Shown here in pieces: positions 23,925-33,803 of a DNA stretch of 64,000 nucleotides. Below the pieces are notes generated by a model that worked only from the letters and a program-made list of their open reading frames with translations, ran no database searches and had not been told where the DNA came from. The stretch comes from Candidatus Leucobacter sulfamidivorax (lineage in GTDB: Bacteria; Actinomycetota; Actinomycetes; Actinomycetales; Microbacteriaceae), in the NCBI GenBank assembly GCA_016771945.1, contig QZLF01000001.1:1259447-1323446 (forward strand), read 5' to 3'. A program made the translations under genes and the position numbers. The stretch's first letter is position 1. Every line of letters begins with the position of its first letter.

Positions 23925-24992
23925 TCAGCCGGTGAAGCCGATCCGCTCGAGCAGCGCGGCCCGGAACTCGGCCGGCCGCTCGAGGTGCGGCGAGTGCCCC
24001 ACGCCCGCGAGCTCGACCTCGGTCACGTCCCCGCCGGCGGCGCGGTAGGCCTCGAGCACGTCGCGCGTCTGCGAGACCATGGGCTGAGCCGGGGCGGCCT
24101 CCGAGCCCGGCCAGCCGGGGATCACGCCCAGCGCTCCCAGGTGGTTGAGGTCGAAGAAGGAGGCGTCCGAGACGATCGCGTCGGCGTCGCCGTGGATCCA
24201 GAGCACGGGCGGCTTCTCGGCGAGATCCACGATGCCCGACACGTCGAAGTACCTCGGCGCCATCGTGTTCAGCACGCCCACGGCGCCGGCTGCGAAGCCC
24301 GGCCAGTTGGCGCTCGCCGCGGCGTCGCCGGGGTAGTTGCCGGGCTCGGTCGAGGTTGTGAGCATCGAGGCGACCCATGCGTCCTCGTGCTCGCCGGCGT
24401 ACCCCGGGGCGACGTAGCCGGTGCGCAGCACGCTGCGGGGCGAGGTCTGCCCGTCGGCGCTCGTATCTCCGTCGCGCAGGCGCTGCACGAAGTCGGGGTT
24501 CGCGCCGCCGCCTCCGCAGCCCGCGTCGTCGTCCGTCAGCCGGCTGCCGTCGCGACGGGTGCCGCCGAAGCCGTAGGGCGAGACGGGCGCCTGCAGCGTG
24601 AGGCTGAGCACCGGATGGTCGAGCGCGTACTGCATGACCACGCCGCCGCCCATCGACCAGCCGACGAGATGCGCGGTGCCGATGCCGAGCGCCTCGAGCA
24701 CCGCGGCGAGGTCGTCGCTGAAGTCTCGGACGCCGCGGGTGGCGTCGACGGGTTTCGACTCGCTGGCGCCGAAGCCGCGCAGATCCACGGCGATCACCCG
24801 GAGCTCGCGCGGCAGCTCGAGCATCAGCTGCTGCCAGAAGAGCGCCGACGAGACGTTGCCGTGCACGAGCACCACCGTGCGCTCGGCGGAGGTCTCGGGA
24901 TCGTCGCCGACCCGCTCGAGCACTCCCGTGCGCAGGCGCGGGGTCTCGACGATCCGCTGCGATATGCCGGGGAAGACGAAGCTCTGCGACAT
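23925..24992 (-). CDS. Alpha/beta hydrolase
   Basis: This 355-residue alpha/beta hydrolase has an oxyanion HGNVSS (about 44-49), a nucleophile elbow GWSMGGG (Ser about 115), an acid in LWIHGDADAIV (about 268) and a catalytic histidine in GVGHSPHLERP near the C-terminus. A Gly/Asp-rich cap insertion (DDDAGCGGGGANPD) around residue 155 is unusual. AAAGGA precedes the ATG. The substrate cannot be deduced. Confidence 0.88.
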   Translation of the reverse strand: MSQSFVFPGISQRIVETPRLRTGVLERVGDDPETSAERTVVLVHGNVSSALFWQQLMLELPRELRVIAVDLRGFGASESKPVDATRGVRDFSDDLAAVLEALGIGTAHLVGWSMGGGVVMQYALDHPVLSLTLQAPVSPYGFGGTRRDGSRLTDDDAGCGGGGANPDFVQRLRDGDTSADGQTSPRSVLRTGYVAPGYAGEHEDAWVASMLTTSTEPGNYPGDAAASANWPGFAAGAVGVLNTMAPRYFDVSGIVDLAEKPPVLWIHGDADAIVSDASFFDLNHLGALGVIPGWPGSEAAPAQPMVSQTRDVLEAYRAAGGDVTEVELAGVGHSPHLERPAEFRAALLERIGFTG

Positions 24993-25160
24993 GACGATCC
25001 TTTCGGCCCGGGAGGCCTCGCCGCCTCCGTCTGGCTCGAGTCTAGTGAGACCGATCCGCCGCGAGGGAAGCGCGGTGCTCACCGCGCTCCGGCGGGAGAG
25101 CGGAGCCCGCCCACCCGGTAGGATTGACGAGTCTTCCAGCCCGTGATGAGGAGCCGAATC

Positions 25161-27128
25161 GTGGCAGATGGTTTCAGCCTGTTCACCGACCGCAACGTGG
25201 TCGCCATGCGCGTGAACGGAGAGCTGCGCGACCTCGCGGTGGAGGTGACGGAGACGGACCTCGTCGAGCCCGTGACCATCGAGAGCCCCGACGGCCTGAA
25301 CATCCTGCGCCACTCGGCTGCGCACGTGCTGGCGCAGGCGGTGCAGCGCATCAACCCCGAGACGAAGCTCGGCATCGGCCCGCCCATCACCGACGGCTTC
25401 TACTACGACTTCGATCCGGCCGAGCCCTTCACCCCCGAGGACCTGAAGGCCATCGAGAAGGAGATGCAGCGGATCGTGAAGCAGGGGCAGCGCTTCGTGC
25501 GCCGCGTCGTCACGGAGGAGGAGGCGCGGGCCGAGCTCGCGGCCGAGCCCTACAAGCTGGAGCTCATCGGGCTGAAGGGCGGGGCGGATCAGGGCGACGA
25601 CAACGAGAGCGTCGAGGTCGGCGGTGCCGAGCTCACCATCTACGACAACGTCGACCCGAAGACCGGCGAGCTGTGCTGGAAGGACCTCTGCCGTGGGCCG
25701 CACCTGCCGTCCACGCGCATGATCGGGAACGGCTGGGGCCTGCAGCGCAGCGCCGGCGCCTACTGGCGCGGCAGCGAGAAGAACCCCATGCTGCAGCGCA
25801 TCTACGGCACGGCCTGGCCGACGAAGGACGAGCTGCGCGAGTACCAGACCCGCCTCGAGGAGGCGGCAAAGCGGGACCACCGCAAGCTCGGCGTCGAGCT
25901 CGACCTCTTCAGCTTCCCCGACGAGATCGGCTCGGGCCTCGCGGTGTTCCACCCGAAGGGCGGCATCATCCGCCACGAGATCGAGACCTTCATGCGGAAC
26001 GAGCTGCTGCGGAACGGCTACGAGGTCGTGAACAGCCCGCACATCACGAAGGGGGCGCTGTTCGAGACGAGCCAGCACCTCAACTGGTACCGAGACGGGA
26101 TGTTCCCGGCCATGCACCTCGACGAGGTCGTCGACGCCGAGGGCAACGTGACGAAGCAGGGTCAGGACTACTACCTGAAGCCCATGAACTGCCCGTTCCA
26201 CAACCTGATCTTCCGGGCGCGGGCCCGCAGCTACCGCGAGCTGCCGCTGCGGCTCGCCGAGTTCGGCACGGTCTACCGCTACGAGAAGAGCGGCACGCTC
26301 TCGGGGCTCACCCGCGTACGCGGGCTGACCCAGGACGACGCGCACATCTACGTCACGGACGAGCAGGTGAAGGAGGAGATCAAGAGCCAGCTCGAGTTCG
26401 TCTTCGCGACGCTGCGCGCCTACGGTCTCGACGACTTCTATCTCGAGCTCTCGACCCGCGACCCCGAGAAGTCGGTGGGCACCGACGCCCAGTGGGCGGA
26501 GGCCGAGCAGACGCTGCGCGAGGTCGGCGAGGAGTCGGGTCTCGAGCTCGTCGACGATCCGGGCGGCGCGGCCTTCTACGGTCCGAAGATCTCGGTGCAG
26601 GCCCGCGACGCGATCGGCCGCACCTGGCAGCTCAGCACCGTGCAGCTCGACTTCAACCAGCCGGCCCTCTTCGAGCTCGAGTACGCGGCGGCCGACGGCA
26701 CCCGCAAGCAGCCGGTCATGATCCACCGCGCCCTGCTCGGCTCGATCGAGCGCTTCTTCGCGATCCTGCTCGAGCACTACGCGGGCGCGTTCCCGCTGTG
26801 GCTCTCGCCGCTGCAGGTCGTCGGCATCCCGGTCGCCGAGGAGTACGGCGAGTACCTCGACGGGATCATCTCGCGCCTGCGCGAGCGCGGCGTGCGCGCC
26901 GAGGTCGACCACAGCGACGACCGCATGCCGAAGAAGATCCGCACGCACACGAAGGACAAGGTGCCGATCCAGCTCATCGCCGGCGAGGACGACCGTTCGG
27001 CGGGGGCGGTGAGCTTCCGCTTCCGCGACGGCACGCAGCTGAACGGCGTACCGATCGACGAGGCGGTGGATCGCATCGTGCGGACCATCGAGGCCCGGGA
27101 GCAGGTGAACAGCGCATGGTCGGTGTAG
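25161..27128 (+). CDS. thrS: Threonyl-tRNA synthetase
   Basis: This 655-residue class II enzyme charges tRNA-Thr. In order it has an N-terminal TGS domain, an editing domain ([13 protein letters not shown] and the family H-x3-H motif), a class II core with the zinc-ligand segment [12 protein letters not shown], motif 2 [17 protein letters not shown] and motif 3 with [11 protein letters not shown], and a C-terminal HGTP anticodon-binding domain. GTG at 25161 is preferred because GATGAGGAG lies 8 bases upstream. It overlaps the next gene by 13 bases. Confidence 0.97.
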   Translation: MADGFSLFTDRNVVAMRVNGELRDLAVEVTETDLVEPVTIESPDGLNILRHSAAHVLAQAVQRINPETKLGIGPPITDGFYYDFDPAEPFTPEDLKAIEKEMQRIVKQGQRFVRRVVTEEEARAELAAEPYKLELIGLKGGADQGDDNESVEVGGAELTIYDNVDPKTGELCWKDLCRGPHLPSTRMIGNGWGLQRSAGAYWRGSEKNPMLQRIYGTAWPTKDELREYQTRLEEAAKRDHRKLGVELDLFSFPDEIGSGLAVFHPKGGIIRHEIETFMRNELLRNGYEVVNSPHITKGALFETSQHLNWYRDGMFPAMHLDEVVDAEGNVTKQGQDYYLKPMNCPFHNLIFRARARSYRELPLRLAEFGTVYRYEKSGTLSGLTRVRGLTQDDAHIYVTDEQVKEEIKSQLEFVFATLRAYGLDDFYLELSTRDPEKSVGTDAQWAEAEQTLREVGEESGLELVDDPGGAAFYGPKISVQARDAIGRTWQLSTVQLDFNQPALFELEYAAADGTRKQPVMIHRALLGSIERFFAILLEHYAGAFPLWLSPLQVVGIPVAEEYGEYLDGIISRLRERGVRAEVDHSDDRMPKKIRTHTKDKVPIQLIAGEDDRSAGAVSFRFRDGTQLNGVPIDEAVDRIVRTIEAREQVNSAWSV

Positions 27129-27682
27129 CGGGTGTGGACGGCGTGCCGGCGGAGCTGCCCGCCGAGAACGGCATGGTCGGCGTGCCCGACGAGATGCAGC
27201 GGCTGTGGACCCCGCACCGCCTCGTCTACATCGAGGACGCGCATCAGCCCGACGAGCACGACTGCCCGTTCTGCCACGCGCCGGGCTACGACGACGAGAG
27301 CGCCCTCATCGTGCATCGCGGCGAGCTCGCGTACGTGCTGCTGAACCTCTACCCCTACAACACGGGGCATCTGCTCGTATGCCCCTATCGGCATGTGGCG
27401 AACTACGACGAGGCCACCCCGGAGGAGGTCGCCGAGATCGCGGCCTTCACGCAGACCGCCATGCGGGTGCTCCGCAGCTCGATGGGCTGTCACGGCTTCA
27501 ACATCGGCATGAACCAGGGCTCGCTTGCGGGGGCGGGGATCGCCGCGCATCTGCACCAGCACGTGGTGCCGCGCTGGCGCGCCGACGCGAACTTCTTCCC
27601 GATCATCGCGAAGACCAAGTCGATGCCGCTGCTGCTCGGCGACGTGCGGGCGCAGCTCGCCGCGGCCTGGCCGCAGTCGTAG
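27116..27682 (+). CDS. HIT-domain nucleotide hydrolase/phosphorylase
   Basis: This 188-residue histidine-triad protein has the catalytic [10 protein letters not shown], a CPFC zinc pair at about residue 46, and [17 protein letters not shown]. The close homologue after thrS in mycobacteria is an Ap4A phosphorylase, so dinucleoside polyphosphate turnover is the likely role. The ATG lies inside the thrS 3' end, implying translational coupling. Confidence 0.93.
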   Translation: MVGVAGVDGVPAELPAENGMVGVPDEMQRLWTPHRLVYIEDAHQPDEHDCPFCHAPGYDDESALIVHRGELAYVLLNLYPYNTGHLLVCPYRHVANYDEATPEEVAEIAAFTQTAMRVLRSSMGCHGFNIGMNQGSLAGAGIAAHLHQHVVPRWRADANFFPIIAKTKSMPLLLGDVRAQLAAAWPQS

Positions 27683-27731
27683 CCCGCCGCGCGGCGCGAA
27701 CGGGCTGAACGGGGCGGCCCGCGCGGACGGC

Positions 27732-27737
27732 TAGAAT
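27732..27737 (+). promoter_or_regulatory. -10 box upstream of yebC
   Basis: TAGAAT 42 bases before the yebC start, in the spacer following the HIT gene. Confidence 0.5.
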
Positions 27738-27778
27738 CGACGGCGGTAGAAGTCACGAGACGATAGCGCAGGAGATTC

Positions 27779-28543
27779 ATGTCCGGTCACTCCAAATGGG
27801 CGACGACCAAGCACAAGAAGGCCGTCATCGACGCGCGCCGCGCGAAGGCCTTCGCGAAGTACATCAAGGTCATCGAGGTCGCGGCCCGCATCGGCGGCGC
27901 CGACCTCTCGGGCAATCCCGCCCTCGCCGACGCGGTGCACAAGGCGAAGAAGAACTCGGTGCCCGGCGACAACATCGATCGCGCCATCAAGCGCGGCGCC
28001 GGCCTCACCGGTGACGCCGTCGAGTACACGAACATCGTCTACGAGGCCTACGGCCCGAACGGCGTCGCCCTCATGATCGAGTGCCTCACCGACAACAAGA
28101 ACCGCGCCGCCGCCGAGGTGCGCACCGCGCTCAACCGCAACGGCGGCACGCTCGGCGAGCAGGGCAGCGTGGCGTACAACTTCAACCGCAAGGGCGTCAT
28201 CACCGTGCCCGCGGAGGGCACCACGGAGGACGACGTGCTCATGGCCGTTCTCGACGCCGGCGCCGAGGAGGTCGTGCCGACCCCCAACGGCGAGGCGTTC
28301 GAGATCATCACCGAGCCCTCGGACGTCGTCGCCGCGCGCACCGCGCTCGTCGAGGCGGGCATCGACTACGACTCGGCCGAGACCGAGATGGTGCCGAACC
28401 TGAAGGTCGAGATCGACGCCGACACGGCGCGCAAGGTGTTCCGCCTCATCGACGCGCTCGAGGACAGCGACGACGTGCAGAACGTCTACTCGAACTTCGA
28501 TCTGTCGGCCGAGGTGCAGGCCGAGCTGGCCTCGGACGACTGA
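27779..28543 (+). CDS. yebC: YebC/PmpR-family regulatory or translation factor
   Basis: This 254-residue protein begins [21 protein letters not shown], the family hallmark, and has the three-domain layout of YebC/TACO1 proteins. Members bind DNA as regulators, and some help ribosomes through proline stretches. AGGAG precedes the ATG. It normally heads ruvCAB in actinobacteria, as here for ruvC. Confidence 0.96.
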   Translation: MSGHSKWATTKHKKAVIDARRAKAFAKYIKVIEVAARIGGADLSGNPALADAVHKAKKNSVPGDNIDRAIKRGAGLTGDAVEYTNIVYEAYGPNGVALMIECLTDNKNRAAAEVRTALNRNGGTLGEQGSVAYNFNRKGVITVPAEGTTEDDVLMAVLDAGAEEVVPTPNGEAFEIITEPSDVVAARTALVEAGIDYDSAETEMVPNLKVEIDADTARKVFRLIDALEDSDDVQNVYSNFDLSAEVQAELASDD

Positions 28544-28553
28544 GACGACCGAT

Positions 28554-28673
28554 GTGAGGATCATCGGGATCGACCGGCGCTTCGGCGCTCGGAGCAGAGC
28601 ATCGCTCTGCGCGCCGCGTGCGCCGCAGCCGGGCTCGGCTGCGGTCTGAGGACGACTGCGCGATAGTTGCAGT
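28554..28673 (+). repeat. 120-bp unit with a duplicated ruvC start and two hairpins
   Basis: Bases 28554-28575 match the first 22 bases of ruvC (28674-28695) at 20 of 22 positions; the two copies are exactly 120 bases apart and in the same frame. Between them lie a GGCGC-TTCG-GCGCT hairpin (28576-28589), a 7-bp hairpin with an ATC loop (28594-28610) and an 8-bp hairpin (28623-28644). The upstream GTG frame stops after 31 codons. Confidence 0.85.
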
Positions 28674-29282
28674 ATGAGAATCATCGGGATCGACCCGGGT
28701 CTGACCCGCTGCGGCATCGGCATCGTCACGGCGGGCCCTGGCCGCACGGTCTCCTTCGAGCACGTCGAGGTGCTGCAGAGCTCGGCCGAGGCCTCGCAGG
28801 CCGAGCGGATCCACCTGATCGGCTCGAGCATCGAGCGCCTGCTCGACGGGCATCGTCCTGAGGGCATCGCGCTCGAGCGCGTCTTCGCGCAGGACAACGT
28901 CGCGAGCGTCATGGGCGTGGCCCAGATCAGCGGGGTCGTGATGTACCTGGCGCAGCAGCGCGGCATCCCGGTGGCGCTCTACACGCCGAACGAGGTGAAG
29001 GCTCAGGTCACGGGCTACGGCAGCGCCGAGAAGTCGCAGGTGACGGCCATGGTCACCCGTCTGCTGCGCCTCGCCGCGCCCCCGAAGCCGGCCGACGCCG
29101 CGGACGCGCTGGCCCTCGCGATCACCCACGCCTGGCATCTCGGAAGGGGCGGATCGGCGAGCCGCCAGATGGACGCGGCCGTGCGGGCGGCACCGACCCC
29201 CGGGGGCGAGACGCCGGCCCAGCGCGCCTGGCGCGAGGCCGAGCAGCGTCAGGGACGCCGCCGCGGGCCGCGCGGGGGCTGA
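28674..29282 (+). CDS. ruvC: Holliday-junction resolvase RuvC
   Basis: This 202-residue endonuclease cuts Holliday junctions. The acidic active-site residues are visible in MRIIGIDPGLTRCG (D7), ALERVFAQDN (Glu about 68) and PADAADALALAITH (Asp pair about 140). The C-terminal 45 residues beyond the catalytic fold are basic and Gly-rich. ruvA and ruvB, normally adjacent, are absent; a sigma-factor gene converges on its 3' end with a 34-base overlap. A near-copy of its start lies 120 bases upstream. Confidence 0.96.
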   Translation: MRIIGIDPGLTRCGIGIVTAGPGRTVSFEHVEVLQSSAEASQAERIHLIGSSIERLLDGHRPEGIALERVFAQDNVASVMGVAQISGVVMYLAQQRGIPVALYTPNEVKAQVTGYGSAEKSQVTAMVTRLLRLAAPPKPADAADALALAITHAWHLGRGGSASRQMDAAVRAAPTPGGETPAQRAWREAEQRQGRRRGPRGG

Positions 29283-30583
29283 ACCGCGGCCAGCGCGGAC
29301 AGCAGGAGCTCTTCCTCCGCCTCGTTGCCGTCGAGCTCGAGCGCGCGGCGGTAGGCGGTCGCCGCGCCCGCCCGGTCGCCGAGCTCCTCGAGCGTCACCG
29401 CCCTGGCGATGTGGTAGTCGCGGCTGCGATCGAGACGGGGATCCGCGCCCAGCTCGTCGAGCAGCCGGATGCCCCGTTCGGGCCCGTAGGCCCGTCCCAG
29501 CGCGACCGCTCGTCCGAGCCTGACCACCGGCCCCGGCTCGTGCGATTCGAGCAGCCGGTAGAGCACCGCGATCTGCCGCCAGTCGGTCGCGGGGAAGCTC
29601 CCGGCCTCCGCGTGCACCGCCGCGATGGCGCACTGCACCGTGTAGCTCCCCGCGTCCGGCATCGCCGCGGCCCGCTCCGCCAGGGATATCCCCGCCGCGA
29701 GCAGTTCCGGGTCCCAGAGCCCGCGATCCTGCTCGGCGAGCGGCACGGGCCGCCCCGTCGCATCGGTGCGGGCCGGCCGCCTCGCCTCGGCGAGCAGCAG
29801 CAGGCCCAGCAGGCCGAGGTTCTCCGCCGAGTCCGGCTGCCGGGCGAGGAGCAGGCGTGCGAGACGGATCGCCTCCGCGGTGAGATCGTCGCGCACGTGC
29901 GACTTGCCCGTGGCGCGCGCGAATCCCGCGGTGTAGAGCAGGTAGACGATGCGCCGCACGCCGTGGATGCGCTCGGCGAGGAGCGCGCCGCCCGGCATCT
30001 CGAAGGAGATGCCCAGCTTGCGGATGCGGACCTTCGCGCGCGTGATGCGCGCCTGCAGCGTCGCGGTCGGGATCAGCAGCGCGTGCGCGATCTCGGCGGT
30101 GGTGAGGCCCGCGACGAAGCGCAGGGTGAGCGCGATGCGATCCTCGATCCGCAGGGCCGGGTGGGAGCACGCGAAGAACAGGGCGAGCCGGTCGTCGGGG
30201 ACCTCGTCCGCGGAAGACGCGTCCACGGGCGCGGCCGGGTCGCGGAGATGCTCGGGGGAGGGCTCCCGGTCGAGCTGCGCGGCGAGCGATCCGGCCCTCC
30301 GCGCCAGCGCCTGCTCGCGTCGCAGCAGGTCCACCGCCGCGTGCTTCGCCGCCGTCATGAGCCACGCCTCGGGGGTGCGCGGGATCCCCGTCCTCGGCCA
30401 CGCGATCAGCGCCCGGGAGAGGGCCTCCTGCAGCGCGTCCTCCGCGAGGTCGAGGTCGCCGTAGCGGCGTGCGAGGGCCGCGAGCAGACGCGCCCTGCTC
30501 TCGCGATCGATCGCTGCGAGAACAGGGCGCACCACGCCCGCATCGGGGTCCGGATCCGTATCCGGAGCCGTGCCGGGGGTCAC
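29249..30583 (-). CDS. ECF42-like RNA polymerase sigma factor with C-terminal TPR-like extension
   Basis: This 444-residue protein has sigma region 2 (YGDLDLAEDALQEAL, then PEAWLMTAAKHAAVD) and region 4 (ALTLRFVAGLTTAEIAHALL, then QARITRAKVRIRK). A helical extension of about 230 residues with TPR-like repeats follows. This architecture, next to a DGPF/YCII protein, fits ECF group 42, in which the extension is needed for activity and no anti-sigma factor is encoded. GTG at 30583 lies 9 bases after the DGPF gene. Confidence 0.85.
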   Translation of the reverse strand: MTPGTAPDTDPDPDAGVVRPVLAAIDRESRARLLAALARRYGDLDLAEDALQEALSRALIAWPRTGIPRTPEAWLMTAAKHAAVDLLRREQALARRAGSLAAQLDREPSPEHLRDPAAPVDASSADEVPDDRLALFFACSHPALRIEDRIALTLRFVAGLTTAEIAHALLIPTATLQARITRAKVRIRKLGISFEMPGGALLAERIHGVRRIVYLLYTAGFARATGKSHVRDDLTAEAIRLARLLLARQPDSAENLGLLGLLLLAEARRPARTDATGRPVPLAEQDRGLWDPELLAAGISLAERAAAMPDAGSYTVQCAIAAVHAEAGSFPATDWRQIAVLYRLLESHEPGPVVRLGRAVALGRAYGPERGIRLLDELGADPRLDRSRDYHIARAVTLEELGDRAGAATAYRRALELDGNEAEEELLLSALAAVQPPRGPRRRP

Positions 30584-30591
30584 GACGCGGC

Positions 30592-30939
30592 TCAGTAGGG
30601 GGCGACGGGGCGGATCTCGATGTGCCCGCCCGGGGCCGAGGCCGGACTCCTCTTCGCCCACATGATCGCCTCGTCCAGGTCGGCGACCTCGATGATGTAG
30701 GTGCCGCCGACGAACTCCTTCACCTCCGCGTAGGGCCCCGAGGACACGATCCGCTCGCCCTGATCGTCGCTCAGCACGATCGCCCCGTGCTCCGGATCCT
30801 CGAGCGCGAAGGAGGAGACGACGACCCCCGCCTTCGTGATCTCCTCGTCGAAGGCGAAGAACTCCTCGGGGCTCGCGCCCCCGTCCTCGCCGCAGGCCGG
30901 ATCGTCCACATGCCCCATCAGCAGCAGTGCGTACTTCAT
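30592..30939 (-). CDS. YCII/DGPF-family protein
   Basis: A 115-residue ferredoxin-like-fold protein of the YCII-related family, start MKYALLLMGHVDDP. The family DGPF motif appears here as SGPY, followed by AEVKEFVGGTYIIE. Such proteins are the genomic partners and targets of ECF42 sigma factors; their chemistry is unknown. GGAGGA precedes the ATG. It lies directly upstream of the sigma-factor gene. Confidence 0.88.
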   Translation of the reverse strand: MKYALLLMGHVDDPACGEDGGASPEEFFAFDEEITKAGVVVSSFALEDPEHGAIVLSDDQGERIVSSGPYAEVKEFVGGTYIIEVADLDEAIMWAKRSPASAPGGHIEIRPVAPY

Positions 30940-31065
30940 GGTTCCTCCTCATGCCGATTCGGGGCCGAGTCCGGCACCCGAGTCTTGAAAGATCGAACCA
31001 GGTGGCTCGACATCATCATGACGCACGGGCCGCGTCGAAATCGACAGCTCTCCGGAAATCGGATC

Positions 31066-31860
31066 TCAGGACCCGCCCGGCGCGTCGACCGCGCCGCCGA
31101 AGCGGCGATCCCGATCCTGGTAGATCTCGATCGCGCGCCACAGCTCCCGGCGATCGAAATCGGGCCAGAGGGTGTCGAGGAAGACCATCTCGGCGTAGGC
31201 CGACTGCCAGAGCATGAAGTTGCTCGTGCGCTGCTCGCCGCTCGAGCGCAGGAAGAGATCCACCTCGGGCAGCTCGGGCACGTAGAGGTGGCGGGCGATC
31301 GTGCGCTCGGTGATGCCGTGGGGCGACAGGCGCCCGGCGGCGACCTCCTCGGCGATCGCCCGCACGGCGTCGGTGATCTCGTTGCGCCCCCCGTAGTTGA
31401 CGCACATCGTGAGGGTGAGACCGGTGTTGCCGGCGGTCGCGCGCTCCGCGGCCTTCAGCTCGTTGATCACCGAGCCCCAGAGCCTGGGGCGGCGGCCGGC
31501 CCAGCGCATGCGCACGTTCCACGCGTCGAGCTGGGCGCGGCGGCGGCGCAGCACCTCCCGGTTGAAGCCCATCAGGAAGCGCACCTCGTCGGGGGAGCGG
31601 CGCCAGTTCTCGGTCGAGAAGGCGTAGACGCTGAGGTGCGTCACCCCGGCCTGGACCGCCCCGGCGACGACGTCGAGCAGGGCCTGCTCGCCGCGGCGGT
31701 GGCCCTCGACGCGGGGGAGGCCGCGACGGTTCGCCCAGCGGCCGTTGCCGTCCATGACGATGGCGATGTGGCCGGGGACCGCGCCTCGGAAGGCCGGCGG
31801 CTGCTCGCCGGTCCAGTCGACCGGCACGAGCTCGTCGGGGGCGCGGCGCATGGTGACCAC
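31066..31860 (-). CDS. uppS: Isoprenyl (undecaprenyl) diphosphate synthase
   Basis: This 264-residue cis-prenyltransferase makes the lipid carrier for cell-wall synthesis. The catalytic Asp is D37 in [28 protein letters not shown] (about 80) and the C-terminal [18 protein letters not shown] are signatures. GTG at 31860 follows a GGTAGG ribosome-binding site inside the recO end; an ATG three codons later is also possible. It sits 9 bases after recO. Confidence 0.95.
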   Translation of the reverse strand: MVTMRRAPDELVPVDWTGEQPPAFRGAVPGHIAIVMDGNGRWANRRGLPRVEGHRRGEQALLDVVAGAVQAGVTHLSVYAFSTENWRRSPDEVRFLMGFNREVLRRRRAQLDAWNVRMRWAGRRPRLWGSVINELKAAERATAGNTGLTLTMCVNYGGRNEITDAVRAIAEEVAAGRLSPHGITERTIARHLYVPELPEVDLFLRSSGEQRTSNFMLWQSAYAEMVFLDTLWPDFDRRELWRAIEIYQDRDRRFGGAVDAPGGS

Positions 31861-31869
31861 TGTATCGGC

Positions 31870-32586
31870 CTACCGGGCGCCTAGGCTGCGCAGCCCGCGC
31901 TCCAAGTGGTACTGCGTGTACGCGGCCACGATGCCCGCGGCCTGGCGGCGCGCCGGCACGGTCGCCTCGGCGGCGCCGTCCCAGTCGCCGCGGAGCAGCT
32001 GGGACAGCAGGGTCACGGCCTCGGCATCGATCTGAGGGGTGCCCGGCACCCGGCAGTCCCCGCAGACGACCCCGCCGAGCTGCACCGAGACGTGCGTGTG
32101 CGGGCCGGGCGCGCCGCACTTCACGCAGTCGTCGAAGCCCGGCTCCCAGCCCGCCGCGGAGACCGCGCGGAGCAGGTAGCCGTCTCGCACGAGATCGGGC
32201 GCGATCCGCCCCTGCGCGAGCGTGCGGAGCGCCCCCACGAGCAGCCGGTACTGCTCCGGGGCCGGGCCGCCCTCGCTGAGCCGCTCGGCCGTCTCGACCA
32301 TGACGCTGCCGGCGTGGTACCGCTCGTAGTCCTCGGTGATGCGGGGGCCGTAGGAGCCGAGCGTCGAGGCCTGCGTGATCGTGTCGAGCGTGCGGCCCTC
32401 GTAGAGCTGCAGATCCGCCACCATGAAGGGCTCGAGCCGCGCCCCGAACTTCGAGGAGGTGCGGCGCACCCCCTTCGCGGCCGCGCGCAGCAGGCCTCGG
32501 CCGAGGGTCAGCATCGTCACGATGCGGTCGGCCTCGCCGAGCTTCTGGGTGCGCAGCACGACGCCTTGCTCGCGGTAGAGGGGCAC
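31870..32586 (-). CDS. recO: DNA repair protein RecO
   Basis: This 238-residue recombination mediator loads RecA at gaps with RecR. The N-terminal OB fold starts [20 protein letters not shown]. Zinc ligands are CVKCG and CGDC at about 150-180. The GTG at 32586 matches the family start, and GGAGGG lies right before it. It forms an operon with uppS and is divergent from dusB. Confidence 0.94.
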   Translation of the reverse strand: MPLYREQGVVLRTQKLGEADRIVTMLTLGRGLLRAAAKGVRRTSSKFGARLEPFMVADLQLYEGRTLDTITQASTLGSYGPRITEDYERYHAGSVMVETAERLSEGGPAPEQYRLLVGALRTLAQGRIAPDLVRDGYLLRAVSAAGWEPGFDDCVKCGAPGPHTHVSVQLGGVVCGDCRVPGTPQIDAEAVTLLSQLLRGDWDGAAEATVPARRQAAGIVAAYTQYHLERGLRSLGAR

Positions 32587-32618
32587 CCCTCCATTGTGTC
32601 TGAGAGAATGGGATCGAT

Positions 32619-33803
32619 ATGTCTGCCACACTGACCGCGCCCCAGCTGCGCATCGGGCCGCTCGCGCTCGACGTCCCCGTCGTGCTCGCGCCCATGGCCG
32701 GCATCACCAACACGGCGTTCCGCCGGCTCTGCCGCGAGTACGGCGCGGGCCTCTACGTCAGCGAGATGATCACGAGCCGGGCTCTCGTCGAGCGCACCCC
32801 GGCCTCGCTGCGGCTGATCAAGCACCACGAGAGCGAGACCCCGCGCTCGATCCAGCTCTACGGCGTGGACCCTGCGACCGTGGCCGAGGCCGTCCGCTTC
32901 CTCGTCGACCAGGATCTGGCCGATCACATCGACCTGAACTTCGGCTGCCCGGTGCCGAAGGTCACGCGCAAGGGGGGCGGATCCGCCCTGCCCTGGAAGA
33001 CCGACCTCTTCCGCGCGATCGTCGAGCAGGCGGTGCGGGCTGCGGGCGCGATCCCGCTCACGATCAAGATGCGCAAGGGGATCGACGCGGATCACCTGAC
33101 CTACCTCGAGGCCGCCCGCGCGGCGGAGGGGGCCGGTGTGGCGGCGATCGCCCTGCACGGGCGCACGGCGAACGAGTTCTACTCGGGGCAGGCCGACTGG
33201 GCCTCGATCGCGACCCTCAAGGAGGCGATCACGAGTGTGCCGGTGCTGGGCAACGGCGACATCTGGTCGGCGTCCGACGCGATCCGCATGGTGCGCGAGA
33301 CGGGCTGCGACGGCGTCGTCGTCGGGCGCGGCTGCCTCGGCAGGCCGTGGCTCTTCGGCGATCTCGCCGCGGCGTTCCGCGCCGAGGCCGGGGAGATCGG
33401 CTGGGACGAGGCCTTCGCTGCGACCGCGAAGCCGGCGCTCGGCTTCGTGATGGCGGCGATGCGCCGGCACGCCGAGCTGCTCGTCGAGTTCTTCGACGGA
33501 GAAGAGGATCGGGCCTGCCGCGACATCCGCAAGCACGTCGCCTGGTACTTCAAGGGCTACGGCGTCGGCGGCGACACGCGGCGCTCGCTCGCGATGGTCG
33601 AGTCGCTCGCGCAGATGGACGAGATCTTCGCCACCATGGACGCGAGCCTGCCCTACCCGGGCGAGGACGCGGAGGGGCCGCGGGGCCGTGCCGGCAGCCC
33701 CAAGCGCACGGTGCTGCCCGACGGCTGGCTCACGAGCCGCACGAGCGATGGCGTCGACTTCGGCGAGCTGGCGGAGGCCGAGCGGGACGACAGCGGTGGC
33801 TGA
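32619..33803 (+). CDS. dusB: tRNA-dihydrouridine synthase
   Basis: This 394-residue FMN enzyme reduces uridines in tRNA D-loops. Seen are the N-terminal barrel start [17 protein letters not shown], the catalytic [18 protein letters not shown] (Cys about 109), KMRKGID, and the FMN phosphate site [15 protein letters not shown] segment at about 230. It overlaps dgt by 8 bases, so the two are coupled. Confidence 0.95.
   Translation: MSATLTAPQLRIGPLALDVPVVLAPMAGITNTAFRRLCREYGAGLYVSEMITSRALVERTPASLRLIKHHESETPRSIQLYGVDPATVAEAVRFLVDQDLADHIDLNFGCPVPKVTRKGGGSALPWKTDLFRAIVEQAVRAAGAIPLTIKMRKGIDADHLTYLEAARAAEGAGVAAIALHGRTANEFYSGQADWASIATLKEAITSVPVLGNGDIWSASDAIRMVRETGCDGVVVGRGCLGRPWLFGDLAAAFRAEAGEIGWDEAFAATAKPALGFVMAAMRRHAELLVEFFDGEEDRACRDIRKHVAWYFKGYGVGGDTRRSLAMVESLAQMDEIFATMDASLPYPGEDAEGPRGRAGSPKRTVLPDGWLTSRTSDGVDFGELAEAERDDSGG

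Noticed and set aside
24993..26948. N-terminal extension of the hydrolase frame antisense to thrS
   Set aside because: The extension is low-complexity antisense sequence; the hydrolase has a good start at 24992 with AAAGGA.
28554..28649. 31-codon ORF starting at the duplicated ruvC start
   Set aside because: After the first seven codons it encodes hairpin sequence with no resemblance to RuvC; treated as part of a repeat, not a gene.
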